DNA of 64,000 nt from Chinchilla lanigera (lineage: Eukaryota; Chordata; Mammalia; Rodentia; Chinchillidae): the NCBI RefSeq assembly GCF_000276665.1, contig NW_004955481.1, forward strand, positions 100,899 through 164,898, in the 5' to 3' direction. The notes below the pieces were generated by a model, which was given only the letters and a program-made list of their open reading frames with translations, was not told where the DNA came from and made no database searches. The translations under genes were made by a program, and so were the position numbers. This document shows positions 35,528 through 46,760 of the stretch, in pieces; positions within the stretch are counted from its first letter, which is position 1; the number at the start of each line of letters is the position of its first letter.

Positions 35528-37745
35528 TATCGTCTTACCATTTTCTTCACTGCTGAGACACCATACATATACCCACAACTTCAAAGAGGAGAGGTTTATT
35601 TTGGTTCACAGTCTCAGAAGTCTCAGTCCTTGGATGCTCAGCCAGCTCCAAGGTATAAGCAGCATGGTGAAAGGGCCTGAGTGGAGAATGCTACTCATAT
35701 CATGGCAAGTAGGAAGCAGAGCAAGATGGAAGGAATCAAGAATGGAGATACACCCTTCCATGTGATACCCCCAAGTGACCCACGTCTTTCTATCAGACCT
35801 CACTTCCTAACAGCACAGTTCACTCTGAATTCATCAGTAGATCAATCCACTGATAAGTACAGTCCTCCATCATCCAATCACCTACCCAAAGCTCTACCTC
35901 TGAACGCATGACGTTTTGCAGGAACATTTCAGATCTAAACCATGACATTCTACCACTTGCCCCAAAAAAACTCTATTGCATGTCTTTATGAGCAATGTAT
36001 TTAACCTATCTCTGAGAGTCACCAAAGTTTTAATGGCTCCAGTATTGCTGAAAACTCCACATGCAAGACTTAAAGCTAATTATTAACAGTGTGCCCCTTA
36101 AAAATAAATTTAAACACTACTGACATACAATAGTACAGCATAAACACTCCCATCCCAAAATAAAGAAATAAGTGGATAGAAAGAAATTGGACAAAACAAG
36201 ACTAAAACCCAGCAGAGTAAACATCAAATCCCATGGCTCCATGTCTAGCACCTGAGGCAGGTTGTGGCAAGATGGAAAATCTAAAAAGCTTGGGCAGATC
36301 TACCCCTACAGCATTGCCAGTTGAAGCACTCATGGCATTTCTTGAGGTGGCTTTCCCCACTGCCTGCAGCTTTTTTCAGATATTTCACATTTCTGGCTTC
36401 TCTAAATTCCTTGGGCTTCCACTTTCAGCTTCACTGTCACAGTTTCGTGCACTGCCCTCTCAGGAACACATTGCCTGCCCTCCCACACCTTCTGTTATCT
36501 GAGTAGAAGCCTCCCTCACAACTTTCCCATTCTTTATACTCACAAAACCTGCACCATATGGATGATGCCAAGGTCTGCTACTAGCTCAAGCTGTAGCCAT
36601 AACCCTGGAACATGGCTGCAGATGTCACAGAGTACCTGGATGGCTGAACTCCAGGAAACTTTCCCACTTGGTCCTAAATGAGCCAGACTCCCTGAGGGTC
36701 TCTTCTCACAGAAAAATTTTTTCACTTCTACACCTTGAAGCCTGTGAAGGGTGGGGTTCTGCTGATTCCTGAGATGCCCTCAAGCCATCTTTCCATTTTT
36801 TTCTGATGCATAACACTTGGCTTCCTCATAATGTTAATCTTTTCAGCAACCAAGCTTTCTAAGGTCCCAATCCTGAGAATGCTTTACACTTTTCAAATGA
36901 ATTTTCTGCATCTGATGGTTAGTATAAACCGGGTTAAAAGCTGCCAGAAGTATTCATACTACATACTGAACACTGAGCTGCCTTGAAATTTCCATTGCCA
37001 GATTCATTAGCCTTCTGCCATTAATGTCAGTCTCCCAAAAAGTCTCAGACATGGACAAAATAGAGACAAACTTTTCTGTCAGAATGTAGCACACGTGGTC
37101 TAGGGTCCAGCTACCAATTAAGTCTTTGTTGCCAACTGAAACCTTCTGAGCCTGTAATTCTATCATCATTCTGGTGCTCTGATCTCTGACCAGAATCTCC
37201 CATTGAGCACAGTGTACAGCACATAGGGCTTCTCTAACCAGCATCTTCAATCTTTCCAATCTCCTGTGGCTAACCACTTAAATAAGCTTCTGAACATCAT
37301 GATCAAGTAGTCATTCCAACAACTTCACTTCTCGAGTACCAGAATCTGTGTTAGTCACTATCTAGTTGGTGAGACATAATAACTGACAACCACAGTTTAT
37401 AGAAGGGAAAGTTTATTTGGGCTTATATTTTCAGTCTGTGGTCATCTGGCTCCAAGACAACAAAGGCATGGTGGAAGGACCTGGGTAGAGAAAAACTGCT
37501 CATGTGATGATGTTAAGGAAGCAGAGAGAGAAGAGAGGTGTCAGGGAGGGAGCTATCCCCTTCCAGGTCATGCTCCCAGGGACATGAATCTCCTAATAAA
37601 CCCTGCTTCCTAGCAACACTTTAGTTCTGAGCTCATCAACAGATCAATCCATACATGAGCAGAGGTACCAGTGATTTAATCACCTTCAAAAAGCCCCACT
37701 TTGAGCTCATGAAGTTTTGGGGGAACTCCCAAATGTAACCTATAA
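35528..37745 (-). mobile_element. MaLR (ERVL-related) element with both LTRs, antisense
   Basis: Two related antisense LTRs (about 35528-35945 and 37352-37745) share 'aggtttattttgg..cacagtct', 'gctggctccaag..', 'gcatggtg.aagg.cctg', 'catcagtagatcaatcca' and 'aatcacct'. Between them lies about 1.4 kb matching the MaLR internal pattern ('cattctaccacttgcccc', 'aaaacccagcag', 'ctccatgtcta'). The size fits the known ~2 kb MaLR layout. No intact reading frame; the LTRs have diverged, so it is old. Confidence 0.8.
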
Positions 37746-37755
37746 AAAGGATAGA

Positions 37756-37850
37756 GTCTGAGTTTTTCTCTCTGTACTTGATTGTCCAATACAGTGCTTG
37801 ACATCTAGCACAATATCAGTAAACACTTGTTGAGTGAATTAATAAGTGAA
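37756..37850 (+). mobile_element. L2 LINE 3' tail (unit 3)
   Basis: 'cttgattgtccaatacagtgcttgacatctagcacaat..aaacacttgttgagtgaatt'; paralogue of 5175 and 24427. Confidence 0.7.
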
Positions 37851-37852
37851 AA

Positions 37853-37883
37853 GGATAGATGGATGGATAGATAGATAACAGAT

Positions 37884-37921
<38 letters not shown>

Positions 37922-37930
37922 CAGACAGAC
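37853..37930. repeat. (GATA)n microsatellite (unit 3)
   Basis: About nine uninterrupted GATA units (37884-37920) with degenerate edges, directly after the L2 tail. Confidence 0.96.
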
Positions 37931-38597
37931 TCTATCTATATAGATTTAAACCATATCAACCTATGACAAGGTAATCTTGCTTTCCAATGCTTAAAATTTC
38001 TCTCGGTAAACACTAAATCTGTAGGCTTTGTCATAACCTGTGTAAACTTGACTGAGGCATGTATAGAGACTAGACATAATTCACATCTCAGATATCAGTT
38101 TCAAATTATTATTTATTATTTTAATAATTATTTTTTAATAAAGGAAATCATGAAGAGGGAGCAATGATCAGGAACTCAGTATTTTGTTATTACATTCTAC
38201 TGTATTACCTTCAATAAATACTAATGAGGTACTTTCTGTTACAAAATTTATCACTACATAGAAGATCAAGTATCAAACATATGTTATTATTGTTTTATTT
38301 TTCACATCTCTTTATACCTCCCTCCTTCAAGCATATTTTGTTCTTGAGCATCTTAACCATCTTTCTTTTCTTTGGTGTTTGCCTACAATCATATAAACAC
38401 ACAACCTCTGTTATCTCTAAGCATAATTCAGAAATATCTAGCCTCCCTTATCATTGTTTCTCCACTGCCTACCTTACCATATCCTAGCTCTCAATCTTGC
38501 TTCACTTCTTCAAAGTGTTGTATGCCATATTCATTTTTGGATTTCCCCTTCCCTGCATCTCCCCCTGCACCCATCTCTTAATCCACCATTGCTCTTT

Positions 38598-38710
38598 CTT
38601 CTTTTATTTTAAAAATAAAAGGAGGAAAACATTAACAGACAGACAACCTTTTACAAAATAGCAAAAGAACAGTACAGACAATACAGAGTTTCAAACAAAG
38701 TGGTAGAAAA
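38598..38710 (-). mobile_element. LINE 3'-end-like fragment, antisense
   Basis: Reverse complement of the repeat at 16560-16675: 'tattttaaaaataaaagg..aacattaacagacagac..caaaatagcaaaagaacagtacag'. Confidence 0.5.
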
Positions 38711-39764
38711 TTAACAATCCACCATTCCTCTTAAAGGGCTCTGCTTGGATTACCTTCTCTTTGGTCTACTTGGCAGATGCCCACTTACCTTTGAATGTAT
38801 GGCTTTATCTTCATGTCCTCATTAATAGGTTAAGAACACTTCCAAATGTGTAAGAAAAAAATACAAACATCTGAGATATATGTATGTATTTATATAAAAA
38901 TATTTTTCTAGCACTACACTCTAAATATAGGTATATGTAACTACTAATGATTATTTTCAAAATAACAAACTGTGAAATATTAATATTTAGCATAGTATAT
39001 TAGCTAAGATAGAAATAATTAGTAATTGTAAGTCCCAATTTGTTTAACCTTTTTTGACTGCCAGTCTATGTATAGAGCAATTCTGCTTTGTAGAAATATA
39101 AATTATTAACCAAATTTTTAACAATTACATGCTGAATTGTATGTGGAAATAATGAATATTTTAGAATGGTGGACCTATGGACAATTTTATTCAATTCTTT
39201 TTGCATTTTCTCTTTCTAATAAGTATGCACTTTATTGTATTGTAGAATAGCTGTTTGAAACTATAAATTAAATAAATGAATTATCTTTTCTTTACAGAAA
39301 TGTGAAGAAAGGGTGCTGGTTTCCTGTTTAAGCCAGGGATAACAAGATACTTTATTCAATCAGGGGTGTTTTTTCATATAAGCCAAACCTCTTTCTTTAA
39401 TTAATTTAATTATATTTAGTTTATATTGTTGGTAGTCCAACATGAAAATATTCTGCCTTATCTTTAAGGTTTTTCTAAACAGTAACAGCTTTCCTTTTAG
39501 AACTGGGTTTTTATATCTGCTTTGTTTTTATTGATTCATTTTAGAAATTTATATTCAATAATTCATCAACTTGTACCAACTGCTTTGGGACAAGTCAAAT
39601 TTATTAAACAAACAAAAACTTCTTCATTCATTTTTTTATTTACTTAAATAATTTTCTCATCCCACTGGTATTATCTATTAACTTTTCATTGGCCATCTCC
39701 CCTTAACATACCCTTCCTACCTGAAATGATTTATTACTCTTGAGAGACAATAATTTCAGATGTG

Positions 39765-39970
39765 ACTTTCCATTGCAAAATTCCAGCTCAAACATTTGGA
39801 AGCTATGTCTGAGACACCCAGTAGCTGTGTAACTTAGGAGAAACCACTCAACTTCTTCAAGATTTGATTTCCTAATCTGTAATATATAAATCTGCATTTA
39901 CCTCATAAAGTTGATAGGACTAAATGAGCTAATAGAGTCCAGTTACCTAGAACAGGGTATGGTACATTGT
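39765..39970 (+). mobile_element. MIR SINE (unit 3)
   Basis: 'cagtagctgtgtaacttagg', 'ctcaacttcttcaagatttgatttcctaatctgtaa' and 'ctaaatgagctaatag'. Paralogue of the unit 1 and 2 MIRs. Confidence 0.82.
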
Positions 39971-40150
39971 AAAAATGATGTAAGAAAGGGGTCACTATCA
40001 GACTATTCATTGTACTTCCCATCCTCAGTCAGTCTCTGAACTCATTGCAGCAAAGCAACACTCTATTTGCATTAATCACATTAATTGCTGGAAACAGTAA
40101 TGGAAACTTGACATTCATTAAGTCTAGGAGAAATAAGTCACACTTAGAAG

Positions 40151-41086
40151 TTATCTCTTCATGAACATCTTCTGCAGGGCGCCCTTCACGTCAGGGTTCC
40201 TCAGGCTGTAGATGAGTGGGTTCAGCATGGGGCTGATGACAGTGTTGAGGATGCCAATGCCTTTGTCCTTGTCTGAAGCCTCCACTGAACCCAGCCTCAT
40301 ATAGCTGAAGACACCAGTCCCGTAGAAGATGCCCACCACAGTGAGGTGGGAGCCACATGTGGAGAAGGCCTTCTTCCTGCCTTCAGCAGAGTGGATTTTC
40401 AAAACAGCAGCTACCACATGAGCATAAGACACACTGATGAGAACTAATGGGGCCACACCCATAAAGGCTGCTGCTACAAAAAGCAATTGTTCATTCAGCT
40501 GAATAGTGGAGCAGGAGAGCTGGAAAAGCTGAGGAAGGTCACAGTAGAAGTGATTAATCACATTGGGGCCGCAGAATCTCAGAGTAGACAAGGCAACAGT
40601 TTGGGTCAGTGCATTGGTGAAGGAAAAGACACATGACATGCCCACTGAGGCTTTCTGGGTTTCCCAGCTCATGCGGGTGCTGTAGGTGAGTGGGTGGCAG
40701 ATGGCCAGATAACGGTCATAGGCCATGACAGTCAGCAGGAAGCAGTCTGCCCCAGCCAGGAGATGGAAGAAGAAGAGCTGTGAGAGGCAGGCTCTATAGG
40801 AGATGCTTCTGTCTTTGGAAAGAAATTGCCTCAACATGGCAGGGACTGTGACAGTGATGCACCCAACATCCAGCAGGGACAAGTTCCCCAGGAAGAAGTA
40901 CATGGGGGTGTGGAGTTTGGGTTCAGTGAGGATGGCAGCAAGGATGCTGAAATTGCCAAAAATAGTAGCTACATAAGCTAGAAGGAAGATGACAAAAAGG
41001 ATGGGCTGTAAGGCTGGAGAACCTGTTAGACCCAAAAGGACAAACTTAGTCACAAATGAATCATTTGCTGAGGTTTCCAGTTTCAT
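40151..41086 (-). CDS. OR3A: Olfactory receptor, class II, OR3A family (unit 3)
   Basis: Intact 311-residue OR from the ATG at 41086. Upstream in-frame codons back to 41113 contain no ATG (only a TTG), so the longer reading is rejected. Motifs are the same as in its paralogues: NDS at 8-10, [10 protein letters not shown] at 58-67, [10 protein letters not shown] at 121-130, [10 protein letters not shown] at 239-248, [12 protein letters not shown] at 286-297, Cys100 and Cys182. TM1 reads ATIFGNFS where its paralogues have ATIGGNFS; the key Asn of TM1 is kept. The splice-acceptor AG present just upstream of the unit 1 and unit 2 genes is changed to GG here (41110-41111), so transcript structure may differ although the coding exon is intact. 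Confidence 0.95.
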   Translation of the reverse strand: MKLETSANDSFVTKFVLLGLTGSPALQPILFVIFLLAYVATIFGNFSILAAILTEPKLHTPMYFFLGNLSLLDVGCITVTVPAMLRQFLSKDRSISYRACLSQLFFFHLLAGADCFLLTVMAYDRYLAICHPLTYSTRMSWETQKASVGMSCVFSFTNALTQTVALSTLRFCGPNVINHFYCDLPQLFQLSCSTIQLNEQLLFVAAAFMGVAPLVLISVSYAHVVAAVLKIHSAEGRKKAFSTCGSHLTVVGIFYGTGVFSYMRLGSVEASDKDKGIGILNTVISPMLNPLIYSLRNPDVKGALQKMFMKR

Positions 41087-41579
41087 CTCAGTCTTCCAGC
41101 AGCAGTAGACCAACCAATGGTTGAAGGTGCCAATGGTGACAAAAAAGTGAATGAGGTCTTGATAACAACCTCCAGATATAGCAGTGTCCAGGAGAGGCTA
41201 GGATGTCAAGACATATACAGTTTAAGGGGAAGAAAGTTAAACACTGAGAAGTAATAAGAAAAGATTTGATAAATGTCACTCTTCATAGGTAAGAAAAATT
41301 ACACTGGAAAGACTCCAAATAATTTGTGTAAAATTCTTCAATTTGGGAAAAAAAATTGGAAACAAATGAGGAACAAATGTGCCTTTTGAAAATTAGAGGG
41401 AAAGATGATTTTTTCTGAAGCTAAAATTCCAGGAAGGAAACTACAAATGTTCACATGATGGCATGGCCATAGTCTTAGTGTATAATATTGCAGAGGATTA
41501 AAGAGAAACTTCAGAAGAAAAGGTTGGTATGGTCCTCCAACCTGTGTCCCCACAACTTTCATATACATGTGTTATCAAA

Positions 41580-41917
41580 CAGATATTTCTTGTTATTTTT
41601 AGAGGATTGGTTCTAGGACTCCTCAGATGCCAAAATCTTCCAACCTCAAATTCTGTACATAAAATGACATAATATTAGCATAAAAACTATGCACATCCTC
41701 CCTCATCCTTTAAGTCCTCTATAGAGTATTTACAATGCCTCTTCTAATGTACATGCTATCTAAATAGTTGTTGTCCTATATCATTTGGGAAATGATGATT
41801 GGAATATTCTCTACACGTTCAGAACAGATGCAGTTTTTCCAAATACTTTCAAACCATGGTTGTTTGAAATCAGCTGAATCTGCAGATGTGGAACTCACTG
41901 GTGGAGAGGGCTGGCTG
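41580..41917 (+). mobile_element. MER2 (Tigger/pogo) DNA transposon, unit 3
   Basis: 'gaggattggttctaggactcctcagatgccaaaatc', 'tacataaaatgacataatatta', 'ctatctaaatagttgttgtcctata' and 'tgtttgaaatcagctgaatctgcagatgtggaac'. Nearly full length. Confidence 0.85.
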
Positions 41918-41929
41918 CAAGTGATGGTG

Positions 41930-42560
41930 ACAGACATGACCACGGTGGCCTGCATATTAAAGGGTTGCTTGTGAAGCCATAAAATTTGGACTGTACTTTT
42001 CAGGGAAAATGTGAAATGCAATGAAAACTATGGCAAATAAATGAAGACACTCCACTGAAGACATTTCTAATTCTAAACATAGTGACTTTTAGATTTTTCT
42101 AAATAAATACTAAGACTATTGCATTTCCCCATATGGAGTCTGGATAATTTGGGCTCCAAAATAAGGATGACATAAAAAGAGCTTTAATCAAGGTGAGAGT
42201 TTCAAGGCTTAAGCTCCCAAGTGATTTGAGAGGATACACAGCAGATTTGCCTCACTGAATGCCCAGTTGAATGCTCATACCTCGAGTCTTGAGTAAGCAG
42301 ATACCCAGACCCCAAATAGTCCTCTGCTTCCAATTCCACTACCCCATAGCTTTTGCTGTTCTGTCTCATGAATTTAAATATACACCATCTAGTCTACATA
42401 ATATCATGTGCCTAATGACCAAATAAATCTGTTAGGGGACTACAGGCACCCCACATATGTGATCAATTAGATGATGCTCTCCCAGCCCCAAAGAAGTCAC
42501 TCAAATAAAGTACCCAGTGACCTACTCCAACCTCCAGATAAGAGGTAGATACTTAAATAA
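41930..42560. other. Gene-less 5' flank of unit 3
   Basis: Shared with unit 2 at about 28355-28930 ('aagacatttctaattctaaac' versus 'agaagacatttccagttccag'). No gene recognised. Confidence 0.5.
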
Positions 42561-42564
42561 TATG

Positions 42565-43117
42565 GAGCTTAGACCTTGGAAACAACCCAAATGCCAACCC
42601 AAATGAGGAATGGATAAAAAAAAGTGGCCTTTTTATACGGTGAAGTACTACTCAGACATAAAGAAGGATAAACTGGAGACTTTTATAGGTAAATGGATGC
42701 AAGTGGACACCATGCTCATAACTGAAATAAACCAGGTGCACATGTGTAAATATTATATTGTCTCCCTAGTGTGAGAAGCTGAAAGAGTAAATAAGATCCA
42801 AAATGTACAATAGATAGTGTAAAAAGAGAAGAAACTTCAAAAGGAAAGANNNNNNNNNNNNNNNNNNNNNNNNNNNNNNNNNNNNNNNNNNNNNNNNNNN
42901 NNNNNNNNNNNNNNNNNNNNNNNNNNNNNNNNNNNNNNNNNNNNNNNNNNNNNNNNNNNNNNNNNNNNNNNNNNTTAGACAACTAAATGCTGATATATTG
43001 TACTCTGAGTAACTAATTTAAAGATAACCATATGCAATGTATTAATCATTGTTACACTTCTATAATCTTGTTTTGAAATTTTGTTTTTTCACCTCTTTAA
43101 AATAAAAAAAATTACAT
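42565..43117 (+). mobile_element. L1 3' end, strongly 5'-truncated, containing an assembly gap
   Basis: Starts 'accttggaaacaacccaaatgcc' in the ORF2 tail, runs through the 3' UTR and ends 'cacctctttaaaataaaaaaa'. The N run 42850-42974 replaces the purine-rich 3' UTR tract seen at 35155-35195 in the other copy. Confidence 0.88.
42850..42974. other. Assembly gap (125 N)
   Basis: Unresolved bases within an L1 3' UTR. Confidence 0.99.
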
Positions 43118-44734
43118 GAACCTTAACTCACAGAGGAAAAGACTCAAGTTGGAGATCCCCAAGCGCTAAACCCATGATCAAAAGAAGACGTTTCCTGATG
43201 AACAATGTTTTTGGGTCTACAACAGACTAATCACTATCAACATGTTTGGCCTTCTCTGCATAGACAAGTTCTTACCATTACTTAAACCTTGTATCTTCAA
43301 AGCTGTACTGCACTTCTTCCATCCAACCTCACCGTAACTGAATTATTTTTGCTAACAACTTTGAAATCCTCCTACATAGTGGGGTTCAAAGCCTTGGTCC
43401 TCACTCCCTCCTCTTTCCCTTCACCCTCTCACTGTCAAGCACCCAACTGGAGCTTTCTTGATAAGGGCAAGGAAAAGTCATTCCAAGGCCCAGCAGTGAA
43501 CTTCTTTTCTATGAAAAACAAGTCATGAATTTGCAATAAAGAGATTTGGAATAGGACTCACCACGTTAAGAAGACAGGCACTTCTTGGGCAAGGAGGAGA
43601 GACAGTCATGCTGGCCCACAGATCTCCCAGAGGGGAGAGAGCTTATAAACAACTGATAGACAATGAGACAAACAGCTTAGCTGACATCACTTTCACATTG
43701 GGATTTTTTCTTACCCATTACTATTCCTTGGAGGCCTCAGAAATTAGTATCTCCAGGGGGAGCCAGAGCCAAGTAAACAAGGTCTTCTGCCAACACACAA
43801 TGATTTCTAGTACTTCAAAATGTATTGGGCTTTCTCAAAACATTTCTAAGTGTGACCTTCAAGGATATGGAAGCATTCAGTCATTTACTTAACAAATGTC
43901 TTATTAAGCACTTATGAATACGTGAATTTCCAAAAGCTTACAGTCTAGAAAGTCATGAGATATTAGGGAAACGGTTGAGATTTGGGATTTGTAGTTTAGT
44001 TCAGCTCATTATTTTAGGGGAGGAAGGAAGAAGGACTAATAACCATCTAGTGTTACCTGCAGCATGAGGCTGAGAGGAGGGTGGAGTCTGGGACAGATCT
44101 ACTTCTACTTCATCCATGAAGGTGTGTCCTCACATCACAGCTCACTTTTCCATCCTCAAATATGACTTCCTTCTAATCTCAAGCAAATGCCTTGCATGTT
44201 TTCCAGTTTCATTTCTCCAACACCATAAAGGTTCTTCTAGTGCAAGACCAGCCTATTAACTCCTGAGGATGGTTTTAGGTGTCAAGTACAATGTTTAACA
44301 AGTCCTTATTCATTATTAAAGCTATCTTAAGATTGTCATGGCCTAAATAGAGTTGGCAGAGAATTGGGATGACTTGATATTTCTCTTGACAGCTGTCCAT
44401 GGGGTAGGACCTCTAGGTTACAGAGCCCACATAGAATCCATCATATACACCTTCCCCTTGCTCCCTGTAAAGTCTACATTTGTCACACAGTGTTAATCAC
44501 TGTCATCCTTGAAGGCCAGCTATAGGTCTTAGATCCAGAAAACTTTCCAAGCAGGGGAGGTTTCTTTCTTTTCTACTGCCATAGCAATCTGAAAGCAATG
44601 AGGTGATCCTCGATTTTTATTTCCATTCCAGGCACTAAGCTGTTGACTATAATATCTTGTGTTAGAATATCCCGCAGGAATCTCAAGAAGTATAAAAGTG
44701 TATGCATCATTCCCCCATTTTGTACAAACTTTAC

Positions 44735-44777
44735 AGAGAGTGAGAGAGAGAGCCAGAGAGAGAGAGAAAGAGAGGGT
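44735..44777. repeat. (GA)n microsatellite
   Basis: gagagaga interrupted by gcca near the right end of unit 3. Confidence 0.93.
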
Positions 44778-44779
44778 AA

Positions 44780-45960
44780 GCCAGTAAAATCTCATGGCTT
44801 ATGGTGGAAAAACTTACAAGCAAAAACATAACAGAATATGATGATTCTCTTTCCTCTCCCTCTCCCACATAGAAGCGGGGATAAAGTTGTACATCACTAG
44901 ACTGGAACACAATAACAAGCTTATCCATAGAGTGGAACTCTACCTCCTCCATGGATGTTCTTCAGATTTATAGGATTTGGAAGTGGAAATCAAAGTTTGT
45001 GGCAACTGAATAATAACTAATGCCTCCTAGATAAGGAAGCAGCCTTGTCAAAATGGAGAAGCCTCTAATGAGGCTCACCACAGTTAATAGTCCATTCTTT
45101 CACCAAACTGCAGTACCAACTTCTTTCCAAGATAACTAACTGGAGTATAAATATACAGAGATCCTCAACCTCCAAACCAGTTGCTCCTCCTCACCTTGCT
45201 TAATGGATATGGTAATATGCCATTCATTTACTGAACAACTACTAATTCAGCCATGCAGTGTGCTAGTTAAGTGGTGACAAAAGGCAGACATGGTTCATGC
45301 ACACATAAAGGTTATCACTCCAGGAAAAAAAAAACAGGTGTCTACATACTCATTCTCAGCAAATCAGTGTGCCTCTGGATGCTGTGCTTGTGCATGTTCA
45401 CATATCCAATACACATATTTCAACATTTTATTTTGCTTTCAAAAAGTTATGAAATTGACTAAAATTTTATTTTTGGCTTTTTAGAATGGTATATGTTAAA
45501 CAACATTAGTATATTATTCTTCAAAATGCAATGAGTTCTTAATATGCCATCATCTGCATTTGCCAAAATTTATTTAACTAATGGATATTTAATGTCTAAT
45601 TTTTCACTAGTGTAAATAATGATTCAACTGAGTTTTTACATCTTAGATTTTTGTCCTAAGTTCTGAGTAGTTTCTACCCCTCTAATTTGTGCAAGGTTCT
45701 TGTCTCATCCATTGGTAGTCTACCTTCTTAAGACTAGATTTCTTGTTACTAGCGATAAAAGTAAAAATTACTTAATTACTTGCATTTTACATGAGACAGA
45801 AGAAACAAGCATTCTTCATATTCCCTGCTTATATTCTTCATATTTGTCATCTATTATAGTTTAAGGAGTGTTTGACTGGCTCCAAGGCCCAGTAGCTTGT
45901 TTGTGAACAGAAAAATTTTAATTTAGTTAATTATTGAAGGATGAAAAAAGAAATTCATTG
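44780..45960. other. Gene-less stretch, nothing recognised
   Basis: AT-rich, beyond the unit 3 homology and before the L1 5' region. The middle part (45600-45760) faintly resembles reversed L1 tail phrases, but not enough to call. Confidence 0.35.
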
Positions 45961-46439
45961 ATTGTCCTGGAGCTGCAGCTACTGGTGGGAAGCAAGTCCA
46001 AGACAAGCTCCTGCTCCCTCCATTGATGTGACTCAGGGATCTGAAACCTATGGTAACACCAGTGACATAATAGGACCTCGGCTAGAGCACACAGGATGGA
46101 CAGGTGGGACTAGTGGCATGGAAAAGTCTGAAGCAACAGTAACAATACAAGCCAGCATGAGGTAAATTAGGTGAACCAAGTGGGGACAAAGACACGTGGA
46201 ATAGAAGTGGGAGGGCAGAGCTGTCCCTTTGTCTTTTCTTTTTCTTTAATTTCTTAATTTTTTAAATTATTTTTTAAATGGCTAGGGAGAACTCCAGCCA
46301 CAGAAAACTAATCCTATCCCCCAAATCCAGAAACAAAAATCAAGCCCAACCCGAGCACAAATCCATCTGAAGTCTTGGCTGGACACATTCTGGGGTCAGA
46401 CTTGGACATATCACAGAACTGTGGACACTAGAAGAATCT

Positions 46440-46760
46440 CACTTTTTTTTTTCTGTCTAATGGTTTTTCCTCTGGGTAGTCAGCTGGTTTACTGTTTTGG
46501 GTTTTTGTTTTTGCCATTTTTTGTTGCTGTTTTGTTTTTGTTTTTTCCTTTTTCTTTTCTCCTTTTATCTCTGTTCCTTTTGTCCTATTTTGTTTTTCTT
46601 TCTGGGTGTTTGTTGGGTTTTTTTTCATGTATGTGATTTTTTTTTCTTGTTTCTTCTATTCTATTTTCCTCACTTTTTCTTGCTTTTTCCTTTTTTTTCC
46701 TTGTCTACCTTCTTTTCTCTCTTCTTCATGATTTAGATATCTGAACTTTCTTTTTGTTTT
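46440..46760. repeat. T-rich low-complexity tract in L1 5' region
   Basis: Mostly ttttg/ttttc motifs; the open frames on both strands here are compositional. Confidence 0.85.

Larger units (their letters stand above)
33060..44780. repeat. Segmental duplication block A, unit 3 (expanded by insertions)
   Basis: Same unit with the OR at 40151-41086. It is lengthened by an L1 (33165-35461), a MaLR provirus (about 35528-37745) and a truncated L1 (about 42565-43117). Homology resumes cleanly after each: 35465 matches 24370, 37756 matches 24445, and 43120 matches 28960. Confidence 0.88.

Noticed and set aside
37853..37930. CRISPR-like regular repeats
   Set aside because: Tetranucleotide microsatellite without spacers, in a mammalian genome.
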